A stretch of DNA of 64,000 bases, taken from contig CAVOOI010000015.1 in assembly GCA_963697455.1 (NCBI GenBank), positions 1-64,000 on the forward strand. The letters are read 5' to 3'. The first letter of the stretch is position 1, and each line of letters opens with the position of its first letter. Positions 9,492-18,464 of this stretch are shown piece after piece. Source of the DNA: JAFEDN01 sp963697455 (GTDB taxonomy: Bacteria > Pseudomonadota > Gammaproteobacteria > Coxiellales > Coxiellaceae). The notes under the pieces were generated by a model, which had not been told where the DNA came from, did no database searches, and was given only the letters and a program-made list of their open reading frames with translations. Both the position numbers and the translations under genes were made by a program.

Positions 9492-9509
9492 CATCGTAGG
9501 AGAATGACA

Positions 9510-10001
9510 ATGCAAAAAATTCCAGTGACAGTTCATGGCCATAAACGAATGACTGAAGAGTTGGAGAAATTGAAAAGCCAGGAACGTCCCAGTATTATTG
9601 CCGCCATCGCTGAAGCACGGGCGCACGGTGATTTGCGAGAAAACGCCGAATACCATTCCGCCAAAGAGAAACAAGGTTTTATTGAAGGCCGCATTCGTGA
9701 GTTGGAATCAAAGTTGTCGAATTCACAAGTGATTGATATCAGCAAAATAAAAAATGACGGCAAAGTGATTTTTGGTGCAACCGTTACCTTGTGTAATATT
9801 ACCGACGATACTACCGTAACTTATCAAATAGTCGGTGAAGATGAAGCCGATTTGAAACTCAGTAAAATCTCAGTGACTTCGCCGCTTGCTCGCGCATTAG
9901 TAGGGAAAAGCGCTGATGATGAAGTAGAAGTGACTACTCCTCAAGGCAAAAGAACTTATGAAATTGTTAGCGTTCAATATCTGGTAACCTTAGAAAGCTA
10001 A
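9510..10001 (+). CDS. greA: Transcription elongation factor GreA
   Basis: GreA binds the secondary channel of RNA polymerase and stimulates cleavage of backtracked transcripts. The 163-residue protein has the N-terminal coiled coil with the acidic tip motif GDLRENAEYHSAKE (Asp and Glu that coordinate the catalytic metal) and the C-terminal FKBP-like globular domain (about 82-160, ending VTTPQGKRTYEIVSVQYL). The second ATG (9510) is chosen because AGGAG at 9498-9502 is seven bases away from it but only one base from the ATG at 9504. The carB-greA linkage is seen in other gammaproteobacteria. The stop codon overlaps the first possible ATG of the next ORF. Confidence 0.96.
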   Translation: MQKIPVTVHGHKRMTEELEKLKSQERPSIIAAIAEARAHGDLRENAEYHSAKEKQGFIEGRIRELESKLSNSQVIDISKIKNDGKVIFGATVTLCNITDDTTVTYQIVGEDEADLKLSKISVTSPLARALVGKSADDEVEVTTPQGKRTYEIVSVQYLVTLES

Positions 10002-10036
10002 TGCATTTGCATTTCTTATTGAATATGGAGATTCAC

Positions 10037-10552
10037 ATGTTACCATCAGGCCCGCAAAAAATTCTACCTTTTGAAGAATTAACCCGCGAATTATCTAAGC
10101 ACCGCCGCCAGCAACAGCAAATTATTTTTGCTCACGGCGTATTTGATATGCTGCATCGCGGTCATGTTACTTTATTGGCGGAAGCCAAAAAATTGGGCGG
10201 AATTTTAGTCATCGGCGTAGAAAATGATAGTAACGTTAAAAAACTTAAGGGCGAAGACCGGCCAATCCATTGCCACGAAGCGCGTTTATTTGTACTTTCT
10301 TATTTAGAGCCGGTAGATTATTTATTTCTCATCCCTGAATACGGCGATACCGAAGACCTGAATGCGTTTTACACTAATATCTATAAAAAGCTGCAGGCTG
10401 ATATTCTAGCCACTTGTGTTGAAGCAGGACGTTTCGGCGTTTTAAAAAAAGCGCATGCTAAGGAAACTGGGATGAAGCTGGTTGATATTACTGAGCGTTA
10501 TGACCGCACTACTACCCGGGTAATAGAGATTCTCACTAAACATGCAGGCTAA
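10037..10552 (+). CDS. HldE/RfaE2-like nucleotidyltransferase
   Basis: A 171-residue single-domain protein of the cytidylyltransferase-like superfamily. The nucleotide-binding motif FAHGVFDMLHRGHVTLL carries the HxGH signature (HRGH) near residues 40-45; a GEDRPI segment follows, as in HldE/GmhC adenylyltransferase domains that activate heptose-1-phosphate or glycerol phosphate. The classical C-terminal ISxTTxK-type motif is not obvious (the end reads ERYDRTTTRVIEIL). The start at 10037 is favoured by GGAG six bases upstream; the longer form starting at 10001 lacks one. It overlaps the archease remnant by 11 bases. The exact substrate cannot be told from sequence. Confidence 0.75.
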   Translation: MLPSGPQKILPFEELTRELSKHRRQQQQIIFAHGVFDMLHRGHVTLLAEAKKLGGILVIGVENDSNVKKLKGEDRPIHCHEARLFVLSYLEPVDYLFLIPEYGDTEDLNAFYTNIYKKLQADILATCVEAGRFGVLKKAHAKETGMKLVDITERYDRTTTRVIEILTKHAG

Positions 10553-10763
10553 TACTTACGGATATTTTGATCACGACGCCGATATCGGAATTATTGGCCG
10601 GGGTGAAACGTTGGCCGAGGCTTTTGTTCAGGCCGCTCGTGCCGTTTTCGCTTACATGGTTGACTTAGAGCGAGTCCAGCCTCAACAAACTATCCAGATT
10701 GAGTTTACTGAAGAAGACTCCGAGTTAGCCTTAGTGACCTCGTTCGTCGCAAATAGAAAATAG
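10542..10763 (+). pseudogene. Archease, C-terminal half missing
   Basis: Archease activates the RNA ligase RtcB for multiple turnover. The 73 residues show the family's N-terminal half: YFDHDADIGIIGRGETLAEAFVQAARAVFAYMVDLERV resembles the archease pattern with the metal-binding Asp in HDADIG. Full archease proteins have about 140 residues; here the sequence departs after EEDSELALVT and stops at 10763. The missing half would include the C-terminal Asp/Ile of the metal site. I searched the 195 bases before rtcB in all frames and did not see the missing half. The giant gene that follows lies between this remnant and rtcB, as if it had been inserted there. Confidence 0.7.
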
Positions 10764-10787
10764 TTTAACCCAACAGGAGTGTCAACG

Positions 10788-13700
10788 ATGGATCGAGAAA
10801 GGCAGATGTATGGTGAAGAATCTTGGGAGCACCTATTGCAATGGAGAAAGCAAGTACAGCTCGCAAAGGAATCCCCGCCGCTAGAACCACAACAATCTGC
10901 TGAAGATAAAGAGAAGAAAACCCCCCCGAGTCGAGCAAGCCACTTGGATTCGCAGGGTGTGATGCATTTAGACATTACCGTTTCCGACAAAGAATTGAAA
11001 CTGTTTGAGCCGTTGGGTGAAGGCAGCTATGGTGTCGTGTATCGTGGTGAGTGGCAAGAACAGCCGGTAGCGGTCAAGCGGCTTAAAATTCATATGATCG
11101 ATGAGCTGGCTATCAAACAATTGCGGCAAGAAGCCGAGATTATGTTTCGGATGGGCTTGGACTCAAAGTATATTGTGCCGTTAAAAAGAATCTGTTTGGA
11201 AGCGCCGCATTATTCGTTGGTGATGGAGTTGATGCCGCTAGGCTCGCTGTATCAATTGCTTAAAAACCGTTCTGACCTGCCGTGGCCGATTCGTTTTCAA
11301 ATTGCGTTAGACATTAGTTATGGCTTGCGCGATCTGCATGCCCGCAAGATTTTACACCGCGATCTCAAAAGCTTAAATGTATTGTTATATGGTAACTTCC
11401 ACGCGAAGCTGGCGGATCTCGGTTTAGCGAAGATCATGCAAGAGATGGAAACTCACTCTTCAGAGGCTAAGGGCACGCCCTCGTGGATGGCGCCGGAATT
11501 GTTTAACGGCGGCTCGATGACCGAATCGTCGGATGTTTATAGCTTGGGTATGGTGTTTTGGGAACTGGCTAGCTGCCAAATTCCATTTGCACAAACACAC
11601 GATCGACAAGTCATCATTGGCTGGATCATGAGTGGCAAGCAGGAGCACATTCCGACGGATTGCCCGCCGGAACTGCGCACATTGATTGAACGGTGTTGGA
11701 AATTGCCGGCGCAACGCCCCACGGCGGTACAAATCGTGGATTATTTAAAACCGTTGGTGATCACTGAAGGAAAAGAAAAACTGCCGGCGCTCAGCGAATC
11801 CAAACTGAGAATTGTTCCACAGGTGACATTACCTCCAGTGGAAGGGAAAGCGGTTTATCCGCGTGTACTGCAGGTAACTACAGAGAAGCTAACGGCTCGT
11901 TTACCGGACTTGGCGTTTTATCTGCCGCCGACGGTCATTAAAACCTTACCTGAAGGGATGAACGTTGAAGAGCTGATGGCGCAACTGAATGCCATACCGG
12001 ATAAGAAGATTGGCAGTACCGAGGAGAAAGACCCACCCATTGTTGCAAAGAAGGAGAATCAAGATGAAAAAGACGAGAAAAAAGGAATACCCAAAGCGTC
12101 TCCTGAAATACATCAATCTACTGCTTCGCCCGGGAGTCGTTTACTGACATGCCATGAAGTGGCGGCGGTGATCGATACGTTTCTGGCGCAAGAAGAAAAT
12201 TTACTGCTGTTGTTAGGCGAGCCGGGAGCAGGAAAAAGTTTAACGACGTGGGAGACTGTGCGCCGTTTGCTGGCGGAAAGTGAAGAGACTAAGTTAGGTA
12301 ACCTTCCACAAAATCCAGCGTGGCTACCGCTTCCGGTGGAACTTAACCAGTTAACCGTCAGTCAGTTACCAGGCTTGATTGAGCGAGAATTAAAAGCAGC
12401 GGGTTTAAGTGAAGCAGGTATTCGGCAGCTACAACAGCCGCCGTCGGAACAAAAACCGGTACCTAAACTGCTATTGATTATGGACGGCTATGATGAGTTG
12501 CGTCAGGGCAGTGGTAGTCATCGCGATCATGCGGATTTGTTTAAGACGATCGGCGGTGAAGCGTGGACGGTAGGTCAGTTGAAGGTACTAGTAACCTGTC
12601 GCCGGAATTTTCTCAATAGCTTGCCCGAAGAAGAGATGATTTTCGGGGTAGGACACTATCAACGTTACCAGCGCTATGAATTACTGCCGTTTACTTTACG
12701 CCAGATCGAATCTTATATTCAAACTCGTTCACAAAATGATGTCGGCGGCGGTTTATTAAAACCCAAGGCTTATCTGCAATTATTACAATCGAGCGAGAGT
12801 TTGCGCCAAGTGGTGCAGAATCCGTTTGTATTACACCTCTTTTTAGAAGCGCTGCCCGGATTGTCACAAACAGGCACGGTGTCAATGCAAGAATTAGTAC
12901 GGTTTGATTTATACACCGCATTTTTCGATCAGTGGTTAAAACGCGAAGTACGCCGTTTGCCGAACATAACTAAAGCCGCGTTGGGAAGAAAAGATCACGC
13001 GACGTTAGTGCAGGATTTTAAGCGGATGGCAATGGTTGTTGCGTATCAGATGTTTGTTGCGAATAGTTTGTGGGTGCGAGTCGATCCGATGAGTAGCCAC
13101 AGCCCGGCGACTGCTGTATGGATGGCGGCGCTAGAACAGATCGCCCTTGGGGCCAAACTAGAATATCAGCAATTAGGCGAGCGGTCGAAACACTCGATCG
13201 GCACATTGTTTGGTTCGTTGACGGGCAGTCAACCCAGCGTGCCGACGGAAGAAGCCTTTATGCAACAAGCGCAACGGCGGGCGGAGCAGTTAATCCACGT
13301 ATTGCCGGTCACGCGCAGCGGCAGTGAATATCGATTTGTGCACAAGTCCTTGTATGAATACCTGTTGGCGGAAGGGTTGTTAACGTTAACTGAAAGCAAG
13401 ACACCGTTAGCGGGTTCGGTATTTACTTGCTTCAATCAACGGCCGATTCAAACCGAGCCCGAGGTTGTTTATTTGCTCAATGAATGGTTAAAGAAACCGG
13501 CGCAGACGAAGCAGCGAGAGGCGTTGATTAACACTGGGCGACATTTGATTGAGCGTTCCAAAGAAGATGAAAAAATCGCGCAAGCGTCCGCCAATGCCAT
13601 GACACTACTCAATGCACTGCATGTATCCTTTGCCTATGCCGATTTGCGTGGCGTACGTATTCCCGGAGCCGATATGGGGCAAGGCTTATTCGATCATACT

Positions 13701-16700
13701 GATTTTCGACAAGCAGATTTAACTGACGTTAATTTTCAGGATGCGTATTTGTCGCATGCAAAATTAGCAAGAGCCAAGACGAAGGGACTTTATTTACAAG
13801 AAGACGTGGTGATGGAATGGAAGCTACGAGAGAATCAAATTGCCAAGTCTCCGGATGGATTGTGGTTGGTTTTTTGTGGCAGTGATAAACATCCCGCGTC
13901 GGCTTATTTATATTCAGTGGCGGAAAAGCGAGTGGTTACGCCTCAGGGAATCGGTGAAAGAATCGCGCAAGCGGTGTTTTCTAATGATGGTCGTTGTTTG
14001 GCGTTATGTGGTGATGAAACGTATAAAAGTCCGAGTTACGTCTATAAATACGCTGATACAGAATGGCGTTTAGCCACACCAGAGAAAGGGGTTGGAAGTC
14101 ATATAAGATATGTACAATTTTCCGACGACAGCCGGTGGTTAATAATATCTCCTTTAAAAGGACGATACCAAATAACGGATTGTCAAATGGATCATCTGGA
14201 TTGGATAGTGATTGATGTTGAGAGTACTGATTGTAAAAAAATGTTCTCTTCCGATAATCGATGGTTATTCTTTGAACAAACAAATTATTCATCTTGGATT
14301 CGTAAACTACATGTATGGATTTGTGAAGACAAGTATTGGAAAGCCGTCACCCCCGAGCAAGGTCTAGAACATTCAAAATTCCAGTGTTCTGTTAACAACC
14401 GCTGGTTAGTGTTACAGCAGCGTGCTGATTCAAAAGATCCGGATGTTTTATTTTCGTGCCGGGAGGGAACGTTACAGCCAATGACTTTTAAGGCACTCGG
14501 GAAGCCCATACGTAAAATCCAGATTTCAGATGACGGTCAAGGGCTGATGTTCCGAACAGACGAGCAAAATGTGGTGTATTTAGCGAATGGTGCAGATGAA
14601 AAGTTAAAGCTGGAGGCAGTAAAGTGGACTGCTGAATTAAAGTCTAAAATAATAAATGATGAAGAAGTGACTCCTAAATTATGTAGAGTGCACTTTCCTA
14701 CCCCACATTGGGTTATAGCAGAATATGAGTATTATTCTAAAACCGGAAAGCATTGTACTGCTTCTAATTCTGATTTTAATGTTTATTTAATTAAACAGGA
14801 AAATGAATGGAAGACTATAGCACACAAAACGCTTAGCGGCGAAACAGGCCGATATTCTCCGAACGGAAGGTGGCTCGCTGTTTTTTATCATGGTGCAAGC
14901 TTAATTTCTTTAAAAGATTACTGCGAAGTCAGTCTACCTTTATCTATACATGCTGGGGCAGCACAATTTTCTCCTGACAGCCAATGGTTAATTTTTTATA
15001 AATGCGGTGGGCCTGCTTATCTGCTTGTTTATCGTAATGAACAATGGGAGTTAGTGGCTAATTTGGGCGATGGGGAAAAAAACGTTACCAAAGCTCATTT
15101 TTCTGCCGAGGGACGATGGTTATTTATTTACGTGGCTGATGGTACATATAGTGACACCCTCTATCGATTAATTATCGGTGACTTACAATTGGGTAAAGAA
15201 CATACTTTCTCTCTGGCCCTAGATATCCCTTTTCGGGCCGTTTTATTGTTACCGGATAACATTCATTGGTTATTAGCAGCGGGTTCACGTTGTTACGTGG
15301 GTAAAATAGGTCAAGCGGGTTTACAGTGCCTTTTAGAATTATCTAGTCCTATTATGGAATTACACTGCCTAGCCGGTAGTGAATACATCAGTATTCAAAC
15401 CGAAGATGGTATCACCGTGGTTAAAGACTGGCTACGACTGTTATCACCATTGCAGCAAGGTTTACTAATAAAGAAAGACAAAAGAGAGATTGGTCAAACT
15501 TTATCTTTGCTGACTATCACCGCGCCGTGGGTCATGACTGGTGGCAAAGAGGTAAATACTATTCTATGGCGTTTTAATGGTTCTTTGGATTATGTGACTG
15601 GTCTGTCAGGGCAAACAAGAGAGATAGTTCATCCGTGTAGTAAACATTTATGGATTGCTGCTCAAACAGGTTTGTATGTCTTAAGCCCTGCAGGATTGGG
15701 GGATAATACACCGGAAAATTGGCAGCAGATATGGGACCAACAACTTTGGTTAAGGTTTTCTGAGGATGGTCAATGGTTGGTATTAGAAAATTATCCAAAT
15801 TTCATTAAGTTACTAAAGTGTGCTGACGGTAAACCTCAAGAATGGATGCCATCAGCAGAATGTAGTCAGTACAGAAAATGGGAATTTTCACCCGATCAGC
15901 AGTGGCTAGTGATGGTTAATCGAGATGGAAATATTCACCTTTTAGCATGTAAAGTCAAACATCCTCAATGGAAGATATTAAAGTGGGCTTATACCACAGA
16001 TTATTCCGACATCCCGATAAAATTTTCAGCCAATAGCCGATGGTTGGTTGTTGTGGACAGAAAAAATCCTATCGATATTTATGATCTACACCGGTTAGAT
16101 TGGGTAACGCCTGAAGAATGCAAAAGTATGACAGAAATTTTGAAGGTTGAATTCTCTCCAGATAGCTGTTGGCTGGTTTTGTTAAGTAAGAAGATAACTT
16201 ATTTGTTAAACTGTAAAAATAAACAATCAAAATGGACTCTCACAGCAGAGTATAAAGATATCGAGGCCAAAATGGCACAGTTTTCTAACGATAGCCGTTG
16301 GCTGGTGTTGCACAGTAATGATGACTTGTCATACGATTATACTCACGATTATATTACCCCGACTCGTATACTCGATTGTCGAGAAGACAAGCCCAAGTGG
16401 GTGACACATAAAGGGTGGGTAGGTCAGAATAATAGCATTGTATTTTCTACTGATAATTTGGTGTTAGGATTACATACTACCTTGAGGAATAGTGAAGGTT
16501 CGGGAATACTCGCTCTCAATGGGCCAGAGCCTTACTGGGTGGCAACTCAAGAAAGTGTTGGTGCTGGGATTGAAAGGTTAGTATTTTCTCCTGATGGGCA
16601 TTGGATGGTAGCGATATTCGAGAAACAATCTACTCAAGGGCATTATGGTGCTCTATTTGGTTATAAAAATAATCAATGGCAATTATTACAAAAAATTAAG

Positions 16701-18269
16701 AGTTCGTTTCATGATGGTGTATTTTCTTCCGATAATCTTTATTTGGTTTTGCATGGAACTTACTATGAGAAGAGTAGTACTCCAGCTTATATCGCACATA
16801 TAATAGGTGATGAAGGTAAATGGAAAAGTGTGACTCCTGAACAAGGATTGGGTCAAAACATTCGGTCAGTAGATTTTTCTAATGATCAACGTTGGATACT
16901 GTTAATTGATGAACCGCCGCGTAGTTATGTATTTTGGTGTACTCTCCATTGTTCATTAGCCCTATCCCATTCGCTAGAGTTACAGCTGACACTCTATCGT
17001 GGTGCTACGATTTTTCATAATTCAAGCAGCTGTATGCTATTTTTCGATCGTCCGGCTTTATATTTAGTATCCGAATTACCAGCTTTATCTGAACGTGAGT
17101 CACAGCCATATGCGGTGTATGTTTATTCGCAAAAAATCACCGAAGGTATTTCGAATAAGACCAACTGGCATCTTACTTATTTTTCTGAACGTCTAGCCGG
17201 CGGCGGGTCATTAACGGTGGTTAACGAATCGATTACTGACCCGCTATTAATTACGGCGCTCGATGCCGCTAAAGGTGATAGAGACAAACTGACTGTCCAG
17301 CAGCAAGAACAGTTATTGACTAAAGTGCCTGACTACGATCGCATTTTTGTACGTTATTTATTAGCAAATGTGGTGATTCGTGACGTTAAGATTTTTAATC
17401 AGCATTATGTCGCGATGATTTGTGGCGATGGCTCATTGCGGCTGTGGGATTTACGTGATCCGCGCCGTCCGGCATTGTGTGCAGCGACCAGCATGAGCGC
17501 TTACACGCAAAGCGTTGGTGTCAATGAAGCGGTAGAGTTGTCGGAATTTAATCGGCAGCTATTAACGAAGTCTTCTGATGAATATCGCGATAGAACCTAT
17601 AAAATTGAAAACGGTCAATTGATTGAAGAAAAAGAGATTGAGTCCAAAATGACCGTAGCACCTGAGCAAAAAGTAGAAGTCAAAACGTCGCCTAAAGAAA
17701 CAAAGCGTGTAGATAGTCCACCCACTGAAACCAAGCGAGAGCAAAAAGCGTTTTCACCGCCGAAAGGTAAAATAGAATCGCCACCTCAAGCATTACCTTC
17801 ACACGGCAAAGAATCTAAAATAGCAGCGCAGCCAGAAACTGTGAGTAGTTTTAAACAAAAATTAATAAATCTATGTGAAGACGATGACTATACGTTTGAA
17901 TTAAAACGTCCGAGCAGTCAACAATTACTGATCCAATTTACCTCTAAAGACGATGTATTGGCGAGCGTAGAAGAAATTAAAACGGAACTCATCGCGCTGG
18001 TTAAATTATTCCAACAAGCCGTGATAAGCCTCGGTATTAAAACACTAAAGGTCAAGCCTAACTGGGAACATTGGACGTTAACTCTAACGGCAGATACCGC
18101 TTCACTCGATAAGGCTGCCGAGTTATTAGCAGAGGCGGGCGTTAAGTATATTACTTCTCTGGCTGAAGCCAAAAGCGCCTTATTTTATAAATCGTCCACT
18201 ACCACCGGCAGACCCGTCGTGGATTCGTCCCGCGGAATTGCTGTTGCAGTGACCTGCAGGGTTCAGTAA
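10788..18269 (+). CDS. Giant protein kinase-NACHT-pentapeptide-WD40-like protein
   Basis: About 2493 residues, counted from the ATG at 10788 (AGGAG eight bases upstream). Residues about 70-325 form a eukaryotic tyrosine-kinase-like domain: glycine loop GEGSYGVV, catalytic Lys97 (VAVKRL), HRDLKSLN (190-197), DLG replacing DFG (210-212), APE (235-237). After a linker with a charged Lys/Glu-rich stretch comes a NACHT NTPase: Walker A GEPGAGKS (473-480), Walker B LLLIMDGYDEL (557-567), a typical NACHT hhhDGxDE motif. Residues about 947-1003 are pentapeptide repeats (ADLRGVRIPGADM). Residues about 1010-2150 contain some 18 blades with the motif FSxDxRWL, several preceded by VTPEQGLG. The last 250 residues are a Pro/Lys linker and a small alpha/beta domain. 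Architecture suggests a STAND-type sensor whose propellers recognise a ligand and whose kinase is the output: antiphage defence or host-directed effector. Both are inferences. Confidence 0.85.
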   Translation: MDRERQMYGEESWEHLLQWRKQVQLAKESPPLEPQQSAEDKEKKTPPSRASHLDSQGVMHLDITVSDKELKLFEPLGEGSYGVVYRGEWQEQPVAVKRLKIHMIDELAIKQLRQEAEIMFRMGLDSKYIVPLKRICLEAPHYSLVMELMPLGSLYQLLKNRSDLPWPIRFQIALDISYGLRDLHARKILHRDLKSLNVLLYGNFHAKLADLGLAKIMQEMETHSSEAKGTPSWMAPELFNGGSMTESSDVYSLGMVFWELASCQIPFAQTHDRQVIIGWIMSGKQEHIPTDCPPELRTLIERCWKLPAQRPTAVQIVDYLKPLVITEGKEKLPALSESKLRIVPQVTLPPVEGKAVYPRVLQVTTEKLTARLPDLAFYLPPTVIKTLPEGMNVEELMAQLNAIPDKKIGSTEEKDPPIVAKKENQDEKDEKKGIPKASPEIHQSTASPGSRLLTCHEVAAVIDTFLAQEENLLLLLGEPGAGKSLTTWETVRRLLAESEETKLGNLPQNPAWLPLPVELNQLTVSQLPGLIERELKAAGLSEAGIRQLQQPPSEQKPVPKLLLIMDGYDELRQGSGSHRDHADLFKTIGGEAWTVGQLKVLVTCRRNFLNSLPEEEMIFGVGHYQRYQRYELLPFTLRQIESYIQTRSQNDVGGGLLKPKAYLQLLQSSESLRQVVQNPFVLHLFLEALPGLSQTGTVSMQELVRFDLYTAFFDQWLKREVRRLPNITKAALGRKDHATLVQDFKRMAMVVAYQMFVANSLWVRVDPMSSHSPATAVWMAALEQIALGAKLEYQQLGERSKHSIGTLFGSLTGSQPSVPTEEAFMQQAQRRAEQLIHVLPVTRSGSEYRFVHKSLYEYLLAEGLLTLTESKTPLAGSVFTCFNQRPIQTEPEVVYLLNEWLKKPAQTKQREALINTGRHLIERSKEDEKIAQASANAMTLLNALHVSFAYADLRGVRIPGADMGQGLFDHTDFRQADLTDVNFQDAYLSHAKLARAKTKGLYLQEDVVMEWKLRENQIAKSPDGLWLVFCGSDKHPASAYLYSVAEKRVVTPQGIGERIAQAVFSNDGRCLALCGDETYKSPSYVYKYADTEWRLATPEKGVGSHIRYVQFSDDSRWLIISPLKGRYQITDCQMDHLDWIVIDVESTDCKKMFSSDNRWLFFEQTNYSSWIRKLHVWICEDKYWKAVTPEQGLEHSKFQCSVNNRWLVLQQRADSKDPDVLFSCREGTLQPMTFKALGKPIRKIQISDDGQGLMFRTDEQNVVYLANGADEKLKLEAVKWTAELKSKIINDEEVTPKLCRVHFPTPHWVIAEYEYYSKTGKHCTASNSDFNVYLIKQENEWKTIAHKTLSGETGRYSPNGRWLAVFYHGASLISLKDYCEVSLPLSIHAGAAQFSPDSQWLIFYKCGGPAYLLVYRNEQWELVANLGDGEKNVTKAHFSAEGRWLFIYVADGTYSDTLYRLIIGDLQLGKEHTFSLALDIPFRAVLLLPDNIHWLLAAGSRCYVGKIGQAGLQCLLELSSPIMELHCLAGSEYISIQTEDGITVVKDWLRLLSPLQQGLLIKKDKREIGQTLSLLTITAPWVMTGGKEVNTILWRFNGSLDYVTGLSGQTREIVHPCSKHLWIAAQTGLYVLSPAGLGDNTPENWQQIWDQQLWLRFSEDGQWLVLENYPNFIKLLKCADGKPQEWMPSAECSQYRKWEFSPDQQWLVMVNRDGNIHLLACKVKHPQWKILKWAYTTDYSDIPIKFSANSRWLVVVDRKNPIDIYDLHRLDWVTPEECKSMTEILKVEFSPDSCWLVLLSKKITYLLNCKNKQSKWTLTAEYKDIEAKMAQFSNDSRWLVLHSNDDLSYDYTHDYITPTRILDCREDKPKWVTHKGWVGQNNSIVFSTDNLVLGLHTTLRNSEGSGILALNGPEPYWVATQESVGAGIERLVFSPDGHWMVAIFEKQSTQGHYGALFGYKNNQWQLLQKIKSSFHDGVFSSDNLYLVLHGTYYEKSSTPAYIAHIIGDEGKWKSVTPEQGLGQNIRSVDFSNDQRWILLIDEPPRSYVFWCTLHCSLALSHSLELQLTLYRGATIFHNSSSCMLFFDRPALYLVSELPALSERESQPYAVYVYSQKITEGISNKTNWHLTYFSERLAGGGSLTVVNESITDPLLITALDAAKGDRDKLTVQQQEQLLTKVPDYDRIFVRYLLANVVIRDVKIFNQHYVAMICGDGSLRLWDLRDPRRPALCAATSMSAYTQSVGVNEAVELSEFNRQLLTKSSDEYRDRTYKIENGQLIEEKEIESKMTVAPEQKVEVKTSPKETKRVDSPPTETKREQKAFSPPKGKIESPPQALPSHGKESKIAAQPETVSSFKQKLINLCEDDDYTFELKRPSSQQLLIQFTSKDDVLASVEEIKTELIALVKLFQQAVISLGIKTLKVKPNWEHWTLTLTADTASLDKAAELLAEAGVKYITSLAEAKSALFYKSSTTTGRPVVDSSRGIAVAVTCRVQ

Positions 18270-18450
18270 TAAATGATTTACCAAACTCGGGAGTCAATGG
18301 CAGAGGTTTGCGTTGTGCTAAATAGTAACGCCAATGTCAAATAGATAAAATATTTCAGTTTCAATTAAGCGTCTATTGGTTTGTCTGCGCCAAGGGTAGT
18401 CGTTCTTTGCGGTTTTATTTGAAAATGCGGTTATTTACCAGTATATGAAG

Positions 18451-18456
18451 TATAAT
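18451..18456 (+). promoter_or_regulatory. Candidate -10 box immediately upstream of rtcB
   Basis: A perfect TATAAT sits eight bases before the rtcB ATG. No convincing -35 is seen at 16-18 bp. If it works, transcription would start at or next to the start codon, giving a leaderless or nearly leaderless mRNA; no ribosome-binding site better than GAAG is present. The similarity could be chance in an AT-rich stretch. Confidence 0.35.
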
Positions 18457-18464
18457 TCTTAATT

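Noticed and set aside
10788..18269. ROCO/LRRK-type kinase
   Set aside because: There is no Ras-like Roc domain or leucine-rich repeat; the NTPase motifs fit NACHT instead.
18270..18464. Missing C-terminal half of archease before rtcB
   Set aside because: All three forward frames contain stops and no archease-like sequence.
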